Assembly: GCA_964598765.1 (NCBI GenBank)
Contig: CAZRCZ010000012.1
Coordinates: 81,132-145,131 of the forward strand
DNA: 64,000 nt
Reading direction: 5' to 3'
DNA from: CAZRCZ01 sp964598765
GTDB taxonomy: Bacteria; Sumerlaeota; Sumerlaeia; MVZB01; JAJFLK01
Shown here: positions 18,142 through 26,163 of the stretch, piece by piece
How the letters are laid out: every line of letters starts with the position of its first letter
Position numbering within the stretch: position 1 is the first letter of the stretch
Position numbers and translations under genes: made by a program
Notes under the pieces: generated by a model
The model's database searches: none
What the model was told of the DNA's origin: nothing
Seen by the model: the letters and a program-made list of their open reading frames with translations, nothing else

Positions 18142-18906
18142 TTACTTCTTCTTCGAAGACGACATGCCCGACATCCCGGATTCCTTCTTCGCGTCGTTGG
18201 AGTTGATGTCGAAGGACAGCATGAAGCCGGTGGTTCCCTTGAACTCGAACGCCTTCTCGCCAACCCGATAGGCTTCCACCTCATTCCCCATCAGCTTGAA
18301 TCCCTCATTGCGCGGAACGCCCCAGTATTTGAGGTTCTTGACGACGACCGGCTCGTCGTTCATCCCCTTGGTGACGTTGAGAATGACCTCGCCCCCCTTG
18401 CCTCCGTCCATGCGGGCCTCGGCGCGGTCCTTACCCCCCTTCCATTCAATCGAGGCGGATTTGCCTTCGGTGAAGGAACCCCACTTGACCGGATACATGT
18501 GCTTGACCGCCTCGCGGATTCCCTCTTTCTGCTCCTCGGTGACGGCGGAATCAAAGGTGAGGACCGCCCATTCAAAATTCAAGAGGGAAAGATCGTGGCC
18601 TAGATCGCCGGCGATCCAGAACTTGGCTCCGTCAAGCTTGACCTTGCCGTAATTTCCCTTTTCCACCTGAAAGGCGTTATTGAACCGGCAATAGGTTTCG
18701 CCGCCGCCGCCGTGATCGTGTCCGGCGTGGGAGGCCGGGACGGTGTTGAAATAGCACTGGCAGAGTTGCGGACAACTGCACGCCTCGATAATTGTCGCCT
18801 TGAGCGACCAATCCGGGGTCGCTTTGGCGGGAGTCGCCTCGCTCCGCGCGCGGGAAATGGAAGTCGCCATGAGAGCGACCGTCAAAACCGAATAAATTTT
18901 TTGCAT
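18142..18906 (-). CDS. Secreted DUF1326-domain protein
   Basis: 254 residues with a signal peptide (MQKIYSVLTVALMATSISRA). The DUF1326 signature is the Cys-rich IIEACSCPQLCQCYFN, followed by a His-rich loop (SHAGHDHGGGGE) that looks suited to metal binding. The C-terminus is Ser/Lys/Met-rich (GMSGMSSSKKK). Function unknown; Cys and His suggest a metal or redox role. It is divergent from the SCPx thiolase gene. Confidence 0.85.
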   Translation of the reverse strand: MQKIYSVLTVALMATSISRARSEATPAKATPDWSLKATIIEACSCPQLCQCYFNTVPASHAGHDHGGGGETYCRFNNAFQVEKGNYGKVKLDGAKFWIAGDLGHDLSLLNFEWAVLTFDSAVTEEQKEGIREAVKHMYPVKWGSFTEGKSASIEWKGGKDRAEARMDGGKGGEVILNVTKGMNDEPVVVKNLKYWGVPRNEGFKLMGNEVEAYRVGEKAFEFKGTTGFMLSFDINSNDAKKESGMSGMSSSKKK

Positions 18907-19128
18907 GATATAGTCTCCTTTTCTTCAAGCAGATGATGAAGACGACTTTAGAGCGAGGGGAATCGTTCGGTCAAGAGAAGGATGGACGCGCGAGGCTAGC
19001 GGGTCCATCTTCCGGCACCGGGAGATGCGCCCAGACGCACCCGGCATGAGCCGATGGCCGAAAGAATCCTTTCGCAAAACGATTCCCTGCGTTATAGTTC
19101 TGTCCTCAATAACCGAAGGCCGAACGGC

Positions 19129-19152
19129 CAAAGCATTAGGCAAAGCATTAGG
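19129..19152 (+). repeat. Perfect 12-base tandem duplication in the thiolase leader
   Basis: CAAAGCATTAGG occurs twice in direct succession just before the Shine-Dalgarno (GGCAAGGAGA) of the SCPx-type thiolase. A TATAGT -10-like hexamer is further upstream at about 19092, with no good -35. The 260-base gap 18907-19166 holds no other gene. Confidence 0.8.
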
Positions 19153-19166
19153 CAAGGAGAACAACA

Positions 19167-20363
19167 ATGGGACGGAAAGTTTACGTGGTGGGCGTGGGAA
19201 TGACCAAATTCGAGAAGCCGGGATCCAAGGCGTGGGATTATCCCGACATGGGGAAGGAAGCCGGAACCAAGGCTCTGGCCGACGCCGGAATCCCCTACGA
19301 TGAAGTCGAGCAGGCGTGCGTCGGCTACTGCTACGGCGACTCGACCTGCGGCCAGCGCGCCGTCTATGGCCTCGGCCTGACCGGCATCCCCGTTTACAAC
19401 GTGAATAACAACTGCTCGACCGGCTCGACCGCCCTTTTCATGGCGAAACAACTCGTCGAGGGGGGCATCGCCGACTGCGTTCTCGCGCTCGGTTTCGAGA
19501 AAATGGAAAAAGGCTCGCTCGGCGCGAAATACACCGACCGTACCAATCCGCTCGACAAGCACGCAATGGTGATGGTTGCCCTGCGCGGCTTTGCGCCGGC
19601 TCCTCCCGCGCCGCAAATGTTCGGCAACGCCGGACGCGAACACATGGAGAAATACGGAACCAAGCCGGAGCAATTCGCCAAGATCGGCCACAAGAACCAC
19701 AAACATTCGGTCAACAATCCCTATTCGCAATTCCAGACCGAGTATTCGCTGGAAGACATCCTGAACGCGCCCAAGGTCTATGAGCCGCTGACCAAGCTTC
19801 AATGTTGTCCGACGTCGGACGGCTCGGCGTCCGCGGTCGTGGCGAGCGAGGATTTCGTCAAGAAGCACAATCTCCAGAAGCAGGCCGTCGAAATTGCGGG
19901 CATGGCGATGGCGACCGATTTCCCGAGCTCCTTTGAGGAAAAGAGCATGATCAAGATGGTCGGTTACGACATGAGCAAGAAGGCCGCGCAAAAGGCTTAT
20001 GAGCAATCCGGCCTCGGACCCGAAGACGTCGGCGTCGTCGAGTTGCACGATTGCTTCTCGGCCAACGAACTCATCACCTACGAGGCCTTGGGGCTGTGCG
20101 AGGAAGGCAAAGGGGGCGAACTGATTGACTCCGGCGCGGTGACCTACGGCGGCAAATGGGTCGTCAATCCGTCGGGCGGTTTGATCTCCAAGGGGCATCC
20201 GCTCGGCGCGACCGGTCTGGCCCAATGCGCCGAATTGAACTGGCAACTGCGCGGCCAAGCCGAAAAGCGGCAGGTGCCCGACCTGAAAGCCGCGCTCCAG
20301 CACAATCTCGGCTTGGGCGGCGCGGCGGTCGTGACGATGTATCGAAAACCGTCGGTTGCTTGA
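19167..20363 (+). CDS. SCPx-type thiolase (sterol carrier protein X thiolase domain)
   Basis: 398 residues. The sequence follows the thiolase half of animal SCPx very closely as I remember it: VVGVGMTKFEKPGS, GYCYGDSTCGQRAVYG, NVNNNCSTGSTALFMA (nucleophile C83), KYGTKPEQFAKIG, NHKHSVNNPYSQFQ, LQCCPTSDGSAS, ELHDCFSANELITYEALGLC and PSGGLISKGHPLGATG. The SCP2 domain that is fused to the thiolase in animals is absent; here the only SCP2 domain is on the MFE-2 protein. It should cleave 3-oxoacyl-CoA, in animals branched or bile-acid side chains. GGAG lies seven bases upstream of the ATG. Confidence 0.95.
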   Translation: MGRKVYVVGVGMTKFEKPGSKAWDYPDMGKEAGTKALADAGIPYDEVEQACVGYCYGDSTCGQRAVYGLGLTGIPVYNVNNNCSTGSTALFMAKQLVEGGIADCVLALGFEKMEKGSLGAKYTDRTNPLDKHAMVMVALRGFAPAPPAPQMFGNAGREHMEKYGTKPEQFAKIGHKNHKHSVNNPYSQFQTEYSLEDILNAPKVYEPLTKLQCCPTSDGSASAVVASEDFVKKHNLQKQAVEIAGMAMATDFPSSFEEKSMIKMVGYDMSKKAAQKAYEQSGLGPEDVGVVELHDCFSANELITYEALGLCEEGKGGELIDSGAVTYGGKWVVNPSGGLISKGHPLGATGLAQCAELNWQLRGQAEKRQVPDLKAALQHNLGLGGAAVVTMYRKPSVA

Positions 20364-20413
20364 TCGGCAGACTCTCTCAAGCCCATAATCGCCGTGGTTG
20401 GTGAATTCGGATA

Positions 20414-20708
20414 ATGAGAATTGCCGGGACCATTTGGCTTGAAGATATCGTCGAAAAATTGCTCCGTAAACACGCCGTCAGGCAAAGGGAGGTGGAGCAA
20501 ATTCTAACCAATTGCGCCGCATTTTCGTTTTGTTGAAAACGGAGACGTGATCGGCGAGAATGTGTACGCGGCGTTGGGGAAAACCGACGCGGGGCGGTTG
20601 CTCTCCGTATTTTTCGTTCACAAGATGGACGGACGCGCACTCATTATTTCCGCTAGAGACATGGATAAGGCGGAATAAAGGCTCTATGAAAAGCACAAGA
20701 AAAGTTAA
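20414..20708 (+). pseudogene. BrnT-like toxin, frameshifted and interrupted
   Basis: From ATG 20414 the first frame gives 40 residues (KHAVRQREVEQILTN) to a TGA at 20534. The next frame resumes as VENGDVIGENVYAALGKTDAGRLLSVFFV and then ISARDMDKAE, stopping at TAA 20676, after which RLYEKHKKS continues. Joined, this is a BrnT-type RNase (the AALGKTDAGR, VFFV, ISARDM pattern). One extra T in the TTTT run near 20528-20531 explains the frameshift; the TAA at 20676 may be a second lesion or a natural early end. The CopG-like antitoxin follows and overlaps the ancestral 3' end. Confidence 0.8.
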
Positions 20709-20946
20709 AAGTTCGATTTCCAAAGCCAGTAGCTATCGCGAGATCGGAAGATATTGGGATCGCCACAGTCTGGCCCCGATTTGGGATCGAACCCGGCCGG
20801 TCGAATTCACGGTTGACCTTCAAGGTGAAATGACCTATTTCCCTCTCAAAACCTCGTTGGCGTCCAAGGTCCGCGCGGTCGCCAAACGCCGCGGCGTCTC
20901 CGCCGCGACGCTTCTCAACTCTTGGGTTCGGGAAAAGCTGTCTTGA
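20686..20946 (+). CDS. BrnA/CopG-like antitoxin
   Basis: 86 residues. The C-terminal ribbon-helix-helix-like part (VRAVAKRRGVSAATLLNSWVREKLS) follows a segment with EIGRYWDRHSLAPIWDRTRPVEF, a pattern of the antitoxins paired with BrnT RNases. The reading frame is intact although the partner toxin is broken, so it may remain as an orphan repressor or be free to decay. Confidence 0.8.
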   Translation: MKSTRKVKSSISKASSYREIGRYWDRHSLAPIWDRTRPVEFTVDLQGEMTYFPLKTSLASKVRAVAKRRGVSAATLLNSWVREKLS

Positions 20947-20986
20947 AGAGTGATAGCTTCTGAATTGTGGGGAGCGACTTGCATCC

Positions 20987-21995
20987 GTGAATCTTGAAGA
21001 ACATATCCGCCAAGTGAGGTCGGCAATCGAAGCGCGCCAGTTTGCGAACGAGGCGGCTGTAACCCAAGGGATCGTCCTGCGTCCGTTGGGTGCCCTTTCT
21101 TGGCCGTGCTGGGACACACATGTGGTAGCTCCCCAATAATCTATTGAAGGTCGCCGTGCTGACTTCGCTCTTTGCCATCCAGCTGATCGCCCAATCGTGT
21201 CAATTGAAGTTAAGCAACTCGGTTTGTCCGAACCGGACTCCGAAAGGCAGTTATTCGAATATGCCTATCACGCCGGTGCCCAGCTGGTAGTGCTGACAGA
21301 CGGGCGACAATGGGACTTTTTTTGTCCCTGCCGGCCAAGGCGACTATAGAGAGAGAAGGGTTTACAAGCTCGATCTTCTGGAACGCGAGATTGACGAATG
21401 CTCGAGCCGACTGCAACGCTACCTAAGGTACGATGCCGTCATCTCGGGCTCGGCGATTGAAGTAGCTCAACAGGATTACCGAAACGTGGCCCGATCCAGA
21501 GAAATCAAGTCCACGCTTCCCAAAGCTTGGCGGAAACTTGTTGAGGAAAAGGACGGCCTGTTGATTGATCTGATAGCCGATCAGGCCGCTACACTTTGTG
21601 GCTACAAACCGGACTTCGAAACCGTAGCTAGTTTTCTCAATGCGAGTATTTCTCTCGCTGAACAACCCTCACTTACCAAACCCCGGTATGTCGAGCCATC
21701 CGTAGCCGTTGTAAAGTCAGTCCAATCAAGGGGATCAGAACCGGAATATGTTCGAAGCTACCGAGAAATGCTGGGAAACCCGGACAGCCTCCCCTCCCGG
21801 ATGAAAAAGCTAATAGATGAGACAGGAGTTTTGTCATGGGCGGAATTGAAAAAGGCTTGCGTCCAGCGTCTAGGTTGCAAAAAAGAGACATCGGGGAGTA
21901 TCGGGGCATCGTTGCGAGTTCTTGAGCTAGGCGGATTTGTTAGAACCCATGGTCGCGGAGAAAGCAAAAGAATTGAATCCTCAAAATCACGCTGA
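20987..21995 (+). pseudogene. Type I restriction (HsdR_N)-like nuclease-domain protein, broken
   Basis: The reading starts at GTG 20987 (VNLEEHIRQVRSAIEA). A TAA at 21137 interrupts the frame between THVVAPQ and SIEGRRADFAL. After the PD-(D/E)xK-like region (ADFALCHPADRPIVSIEVKQLG, with E and K as in restriction nucleases) the frame shifts at a run of seven T at 21317-21323, then continues as VPAGQGDYRERRVYKLDLL to the end. The C-terminal half (LIDETGVLSWAELKKACVQR, then SLRVLELGGFVRTHGRG) looks like a winged-helix-like domain. Two independent lesions make this a probable pseudogene. Confidence 0.75.
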
Positions 21996-22102
21996 TGAGG
22001 AGAAAGAGAGTTGTTCATCCCATTCTCAACTCGATCCCTCGGAAGGGAACAGGCCAAGCGGGACGTTTACTGTAAAAACAATTCGTTTTTACTGCTTCGC
22101 GA

Positions 22103-22191
22103 CTCAAACAATTCCACCGCCCCCATGCTGACGCTGAGGCGCCTCGCCACCGCGCGGTATTGGGCCTTACGCACGGGCAATTCGTTGAGGC
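22103..22191 (-). pseudogene. Decayed partial duplicate of the adjacent thiolase 3' end
   Basis: These 89 bases align without gaps to the thiolase end at 22231-22319. By hand count 65 of 89 positions agree (73%). Read on the minus strand it gives NELPVRKAQYRAVARRLSVSMGAVELFE, against NELLARKAKYGVVTMCVGGGMGAAGLFE in the thiolase. It lies 128 bases away as a direct repeat. The reading is intact but the conserved Cys and Gly-rich motif are lost, so it is a relic. Confidence 0.7.
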
Positions 22192-22218
22192 ATTACGTTT
22201 GAAAAAGGGCGATCCGAT

Positions 22219-23406
22219 TCAATTACACGCCTCAAACAAGCCCGCCGCGCCCATGCCGCCCCCGACGCACATCGTCACGACGCCGTATTTCGCCTTGCGC
22301 GCCAGCAATTCGTTGACCAACGCTCCGGCCAACCGCGAGCCGGTCATGCCGTAGGGATGGCCGATGGAGATCGAGCCGCCGTTGACGTTCAGGCGATCCA
22401 TCGGGATGCCGAGGCGGTCCCGGCAATAGACGACCTGTACGGCGAACGCCTCGTTCAGTTCCCAAAGATCAATGTCCTCCACCTTCAAGCCGTGCCGCTT
22501 GAGCAGTTTGGGAATGGCGAACACGGGGCCGATCCCCATTTCGTCCGGTTCGCATCCGGCGACGGCGAATCCGCGAAAGACCGCCTTGGGTTTGACCCCG
22601 AGCGCGCTCGCCCGCTCGCGCGACATGAGAAGCGTCGCCGAGGCGCCGTCGGAAAATTGCGAGGAGTTTCCGGCGGTGATGGTTCCCTTTTCCGATTTGT
22701 CGAAGACCGGCTTGAGCGCGGTCAATCCCTCAAGCGTCGTGTCGGCGCGATTGCACTCGTCCTTGGCGACGGCGACGTTTTCCTCGACGCGCTCCTCGCC
22801 CGTGACCTTGTCCTTGACCTTGCGCTTGACTGTGATCGGTGCGATTTCATTCTTGTAAAATCCGCGCGACTGAGCCGCCGCCGTGCGTTGCTGACTCGCC
22901 AGCGCGTATTCATCCTGCGCTTGGCGGCTGACCTTGTAGCGTTTGGCGACGACCTCGGCGGTCATGCCCATCGGATAATAGAGCGTCGGTTTGTTTTTCA
23001 GAATGTTCGGATTGGGATCGAACTGCTGGCCTTCCATGAAGGTGATGCTCTCGACGCCGCCGCCGATCGCGGCGTCGGCTCCGTCGTTCATGATCGAGTG
23101 CGCGGCCATGGCGATGCTCTGAAGACCGGAGGAGCAAAAACGATTGACGGTCGTGCCCGAGACCGAAACGGGAAGTCCGGCGAGGATCGCGGCGACGCGG
23201 GCGACGTTCATCCCTTGGCTCCGCTCCGGCGTCCCGCAACCCATGATGACGTCCTCGATTTCCTCGGGGGCGAGTTGGGGGACCTGCGCCAAGACGGACT
23301 TGACGGCGTGGGCGGCCAGATCGTCGGGGCGCGTCATGTTGAACGACCCCCGACCCGATTTGGCCAGCGCGGTTCTCATGCTGGCGACAACGACTGCCTC
23401 TTTCAT
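22219..23406 (-). CDS. Acetyl-CoA acyltransferase (thiolase)
   Basis: 395 residues from ATG 23406, with AAAGGA upstream. The nucleophile C91 sits in TTVNRFCSSGLQSIA; the general-base region is NEAFAVQ, SISIGHPYGMTGSR and the second Cys CVGGGMGAAGLFE. It is close to the FadA/AtoB type of degradative or biosynthetic thiolases. It probably removes acetyl-CoA in the last step of beta-oxidation together with the acyl-CoA ligase and MFE-2 enzymes 8-12 kb away. A partial decayed copy of its 3' end lies downstream. Confidence 0.95.
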   Translation of the reverse strand: MKEAVVVASMRTALAKSGRGSFNMTRPDDLAAHAVKSVLAQVPQLAPEEIEDVIMGCGTPERSQGMNVARVAAILAGLPVSVSGTTVNRFCSSGLQSIAMAAHSIMNDGADAAIGGGVESITFMEGQQFDPNPNILKNKPTLYYPMGMTAEVVAKRYKVSRQAQDEYALASQQRTAAAQSRGFYKNEIAPITVKRKVKDKVTGEERVEENVAVAKDECNRADTTLEGLTALKPVFDKSEKGTITAGNSSQFSDGASATLLMSRERASALGVKPKAVFRGFAVAGCEPDEMGIGPVFAIPKLLKRHGLKVEDIDLWELNEAFAVQVVYCRDRLGIPMDRLNVNGGSISIGHPYGMTGSRLAGALVNELLARKAKYGVVTMCVGGGMGAAGLFEACN

Positions 23407-23494
23407 TTTCGATTCCTTTCGCTCTGCAAATTTTGGCGCAACGAGCCTAGCGGAGGGTGGGGTGAGGTTCAAGTCGTTTTTAACCGCCGTTTTT

Positions 23495-23579
23495 TTAACC
23501 GCCGATGCGCGCGGATGAACGCCGATATTTTTTTGTGTTCGGTTTTCATCGGCGCGGATCGGAGTGCATCGGCGGTTAA
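23495..23579. repeat. Palindromic GGCGGTTAA-type dispersed repeat
   Basis: TTAACCGCCGATGCGCGCGG at the left and its counterpart ATCGGAGTGCATCGGCGGTT at the right form an imperfect inverted repeat around an AT-rich middle. It resembles the GCCGAT/ATCGGC repeats common between genes of PVC-group genomes. It lies between the divergently transcribed thiolase and 2'-5' ligase genes. Confidence 0.75.
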
Positions 23580-23667
23580 CTATCTTTGCGCAATTTATCG
23601 CGCATTCGCTCTTTGCCATTCACCACGGGAAAAGTTAAAGGTAAGGGGCGATTCGCATCGGATTCTC

Positions 23668-24246
23668 ATGCCTCGGCTTTTTATCGCCCTACCGCTTCCT
23701 TCCTCCATCCTCGAACAGCTGGCCGATTTGTCCGGCCGATTGAAGAAAGGATTTGAGTTTACTCCTTGCCGCCCTTCGTGGACGGGAATCGAAACGATGC
23801 ATTTGACGTTGCGGTTTTTGGGGGAGACCGATCCCGCGCGCGTCGAGCCGATCAGCGAGGCGCTGGCGGAAATCGCCGCGCGATTTGCTCCGCTCAGATT
23901 GCGCGGACGCGAACTCGGAGTATTTCCGCATTGGCGGCATCCCAAGGTTTTGTGGGCGGGGATTGCGGAAGAATCGGGCGCGCTGACGAGGTTGCAGGGC
24001 GAAATCGAGGCGATGGCCGTCACGCAGGGCTACGAGGGGGCGCGAACGCCGTTTCGCCCTCATCTGACGCTGGCGCGATTTCGCACTTCGCGCGGCATCG
24101 CCGAAGCGCGGCGGAAAATCGAGGCGCACGACCGGTGGAAGACCGAACCGTTTCAGGTGGGCGAGGTGGTCTTGTTCGAGAGCGAGCTTCGCCCCGAAGG
24201 AGCGAAACATCGGGCGATCAAGAGCTTCGCCTTGAGCGCGATTTAA
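23668..24246 (+). CDS. thpR: RNA 2',3'-cyclic phosphodiesterase (2'-5' RNA ligase family)
   Basis: 192 residues from ATG 23668; the frame is open far upstream, antisense to the thiolase, but the family start MPRLFIALPLP fits here. The two catalytic HxTx motifs are visible: MHLTLRFLG near residue 40 and PHLTLARFR near residue 133. These 2H enzymes hydrolyse RNA or nucleotide 2',3'-cyclic phosphates. It is a stand-alone gene; a role in tRNA or RNA repair is possible. Confidence 0.9.
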   Translation: MPRLFIALPLPSSILEQLADLSGRLKKGFEFTPCRPSWTGIETMHLTLRFLGETDPARVEPISEALAEIAARFAPLRLRGRELGVFPHWRHPKVLWAGIAEESGALTRLQGEIEAMAVTQGYEGARTPFRPHLTLARFRTSRGIAEARRKIEAHDRWKTEPFQVGEVVLFESELRPEGAKHRAIKSFALSAI

Positions 24247-24259
24247 ATTCCTATCCCGC

Positions 24260-24688
24260 TTATGCTCTCAGACCCGCGGCTTCGGCTAAATTCCTTTGAC
24301 GAACGTCAAAGGTGAGGAAGCGCTTCGCATTAACCTCCAATGCGATCGCGACCTGAAGAATATCCAGCGCGCGCAATCCCAAGCGCGGCGTGTGGAGCAT
24401 GGAAAGATCACGAGCGCGGGCAAAAACGCGATCCCACACAAAGAGCGGCGCATGGAGAAAACCTGATTGCAGATCGTCCTCCACTTGCAGGAGAACGGCG
24501 TTGGCGGCGGTCGCGTCCATTTCCCCTCTAAATACCTTCAACCAGATTGCGTTCCTGAACTCCAAGTCGTGGAAAGCCGTATAAATAAGGGGAGGCGCTT
24601 GACGTTCAATCGCCCTTTCAGACTCCCGTGATCGGGATTCGGTGACATAGAGCGGCACCAAAAAGCTTGTATCCGCGTAGGCGCTCAA
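24260..24688 (-). CDS. PIN-domain (VapC-type) toxin
   Basis: 142 residues from TTG 24688. Acidic residues: D6 (YADTSFLVPLY), E43 (HDLEFRNA), D109 (RALDILQVA) and D128 (LTFDVRQ), so the PIN active site is complete. It follows the Phd-like antitoxin by eight bases on the same strand. The TTG start is inferred because no ATG or GTG lies closer to the family start. Confidence 0.87.
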   Translation of the reverse strand: MSAYADTSFLVPLYVTESRSRESERAIERQAPPLIYTAFHDLEFRNAIWLKVFRGEMDATAANAVLLQVEDDLQSGFLHAPLFVWDRVFARARDLSMLHTPRLGLRALDILQVAIALEVNAKRFLTFDVRQRNLAEAAGLRA

Positions 24689-24696
24689 GGGAATTT

Positions 24697-24945
24697 CTAA
24701 CGGCTCTTCAAAATGATTTCGCTAAGGCTTCCTCCCGGAAGTTTCTTTCCCCCGAAGAGGCGGCGGCGACGGGACTCAAAATCCGGCCAGCGTCGCGGAC
24801 GCGGCGGTTGGCTTGCCGGAATGATCTTGGCGACCACGCGCTTGCGCTTAACGACTTGAACTTCATGCCCCTGCGAAACTTCGCGCAGGACCTCGCTCAG
24901 ATGGTGTTGCACTTGGCGGACCGTGACGGTTTTCATGTTAGACAT
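24697..24945 (-). CDS. Phd/YefM-like antitoxin
   Basis: 82 residues from ATG 24945, with AAGGGAA upstream; an ATG at 24936 gives MKTVTVRQVQ, the most family-like beginning. The KTVTVRQVQHHLSEVLREVSQGHEVQV pattern followed by RVVAKIIP is the Phd fold that dimerises and binds its own promoter. The C-terminus is basic and Arg-rich and would wrap the PIN toxin encoded next to it. Confidence 0.85.
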   Translation of the reverse strand: MSNMKTVTVRQVQHHLSEVLREVSQGHEVQVVKRKRVVAKIIPASQPPRPRRWPDFESRRRRLFGGKKLPGGSLSEIILKSR

Positions 24946-25106
24946 TTTGACGCATTTCCCTTTGGCTGTCAACATTCGCCGATTCCGGCTCCCAGAAGAC
25001 GGAGGCAGGGTTTGTCCCTTTGGAGTCCCATCGCCGTCTAGTTTACAACGACCAGTGAAACCTTCTTCCCGACCTTTTTTGCTCCGAAAACTGAAACGCG
25101 CCCGAA

Positions 25107-25190
25107 ACCACAGATTTCACGGATGGCACAGAGTTTATGTTCTCTTCTCTTACTCTTACTCTTAATCCTAATCGTAATCCTAATCTTATC
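25107..25190. repeat. CACAGAG repeat followed by CTTACTCTTAATC array, copy 2
   Basis: ACCACAGATTTCACGGATGG then CACAGAG (25107-25133) is the CACAGAG-type repeat. It is followed by CTTACTCTTACTCTTAATCC and further ATCGTAATCCTAATC-type units (25149-25190), a degenerate hexamer array like that at 15505-15539. The 240-base gap 24946-25185 shows no gene. Confidence 0.7.
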
Positions 25191-26151
25191 CCCTCTTCAC
25201 CTCCCTTTCCTCCCGCTCCATCACCATTTCCATGATCGCGCGGATGTTTTGGGTCATGAGGTCGAGATATTGATTGGCGTGTTTGCGGATGTAAAGTCCC
25301 CGCGCCCATCCCGCCCCCGCGCCGAGAATCGTGTTGATCAACGCCCCCAAGAACCAAAGCGGGGCTTGGACGAGATCGAAGGGAAAGGCGGTATAGAAAT
25401 GCGAGCGGTTGAAGAGAAATACGGCTCCAATAAATGCGATTAGAAAGGCCGCGACGGCCAAAATGATCCGCGTCGCCGACATAACAAAGCCCATCGTTGC
25501 TTTGAACGGGCGCCGTTGATATTCCAAATATTTTCGCTGAAGCAAAACAGCGTCCAGACATGACGGAAGAACATTATGTGGAATGAACGCCATCATGGCG
25601 ATCCTCGCCGCAACTGCGAAGAGAACCGGCAATAGGATCCATTTTGTGATTTGGTGGGAAAACAACAATCCGAACCAGAACAGGAGCAAAAAGACCGCTC
25701 GGACGATCGCCACATGAATGATAGCCCATCGTCCAACCACAAGCCCCCAGACGGCGCCTGCCATATCGCTCGGGGAAAGACCCGTTAGAATCAAGTCGTG
25801 CCAAGCAAGGTTTCCGAGTCCTAGAACAGAGTCGCGGCGCGGACGGAAGGCGGATCTGAACCAGAACGACCAAGTAGAAAAGACAAATAGAAACGCGAGC
25901 TGGCCGAATCCGGACAAAAAGAATCCACAGTAGAATAAAAGGGCGATTACTCCGATGAATAGAAATCGCGCCACGTATATGACGATACTCCGTCCGAATC
26001 CGCTCCGATCACGTTCCGTGAAGAGATAAAGCCGAAACAACGCATTATTCTCCAAATCGCGCAACGGTTCGGCGGCGGCGATGGCGGAGGGGGAAGGAAG
26101 GTCCCCCTTGCGGAGCGACCAGTAATCCCGTTTTGTTTTCCGTTTCGGCAT
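25186..26151 (-). CDS. Polytopic membrane protein, unknown
   Basis: 321 residues from ATG 26151. Six or so hydrophobic segments are visible (FLFIGVIALLFYCGFFLSGF, LAFLFVFSTWSFWF, AVFLLLFWFGLLF, WILLPVLFAVAARIAMMAF, IILAVAAFLIAFIGAVFLF and a last one). The N-terminus is soluble and polar, with SPSAIAAAEPLRDLENN. The C-terminal tail is acidic/basic with MEMVMEREEREV. I cannot name the family. It is likely the partner of the next upstream membrane protein. Confidence 0.75.
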   Translation of the reverse strand: MPKRKTKRDYWSLRKGDLPSPSAIAAAEPLRDLENNALFRLYLFTERDRSGFGRSIVIYVARFLFIGVIALLFYCGFFLSGFGQLAFLFVFSTWSFWFRSAFRPRRDSVLGLGNLAWHDLILTGLSPSDMAGAVWGLVVGRWAIIHVAIVRAVFLLLFWFGLLFSHQITKWILLPVLFAVAARIAMMAFIPHNVLPSCLDAVLLQRKYLEYQRRPFKATMGFVMSATRIILAVAAFLIAFIGAVFLFNRSHFYTAFPFDLVQAPLWFLGALINTILGAGAGWARGLYIRKHANQYLDLMTQNIRAIMEMVMEREEREVKRG

Positions 26152-26163
26152 CAAAGAGAAAAA

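Noticed and set aside
22072..22092. GTAAAAAC...GTTTTTAC hairpin as a thiolase terminator
   Set aside because: Eight-base weak A/T stem, no T-run on the thiolase strand, and 127 bases beyond the stop with the duplicate between.
22103..22191. Reading the relic as a sigma-factor-like helix-turn-helix (AQYRAVARRLSVSMGAV)
   Set aside because: The stretch does resemble such helices, but the gap-free DNA alignment to the neighbouring thiolase end explains it better, and no other sigma-factor residues surround it.
22357..23667. Upstream extension of the thpR frame across the thiolase
   Set aside because: The first 437 codons are antisense to thiolase; the RNA ligase family begins at MPRLFIALPLP (23668).
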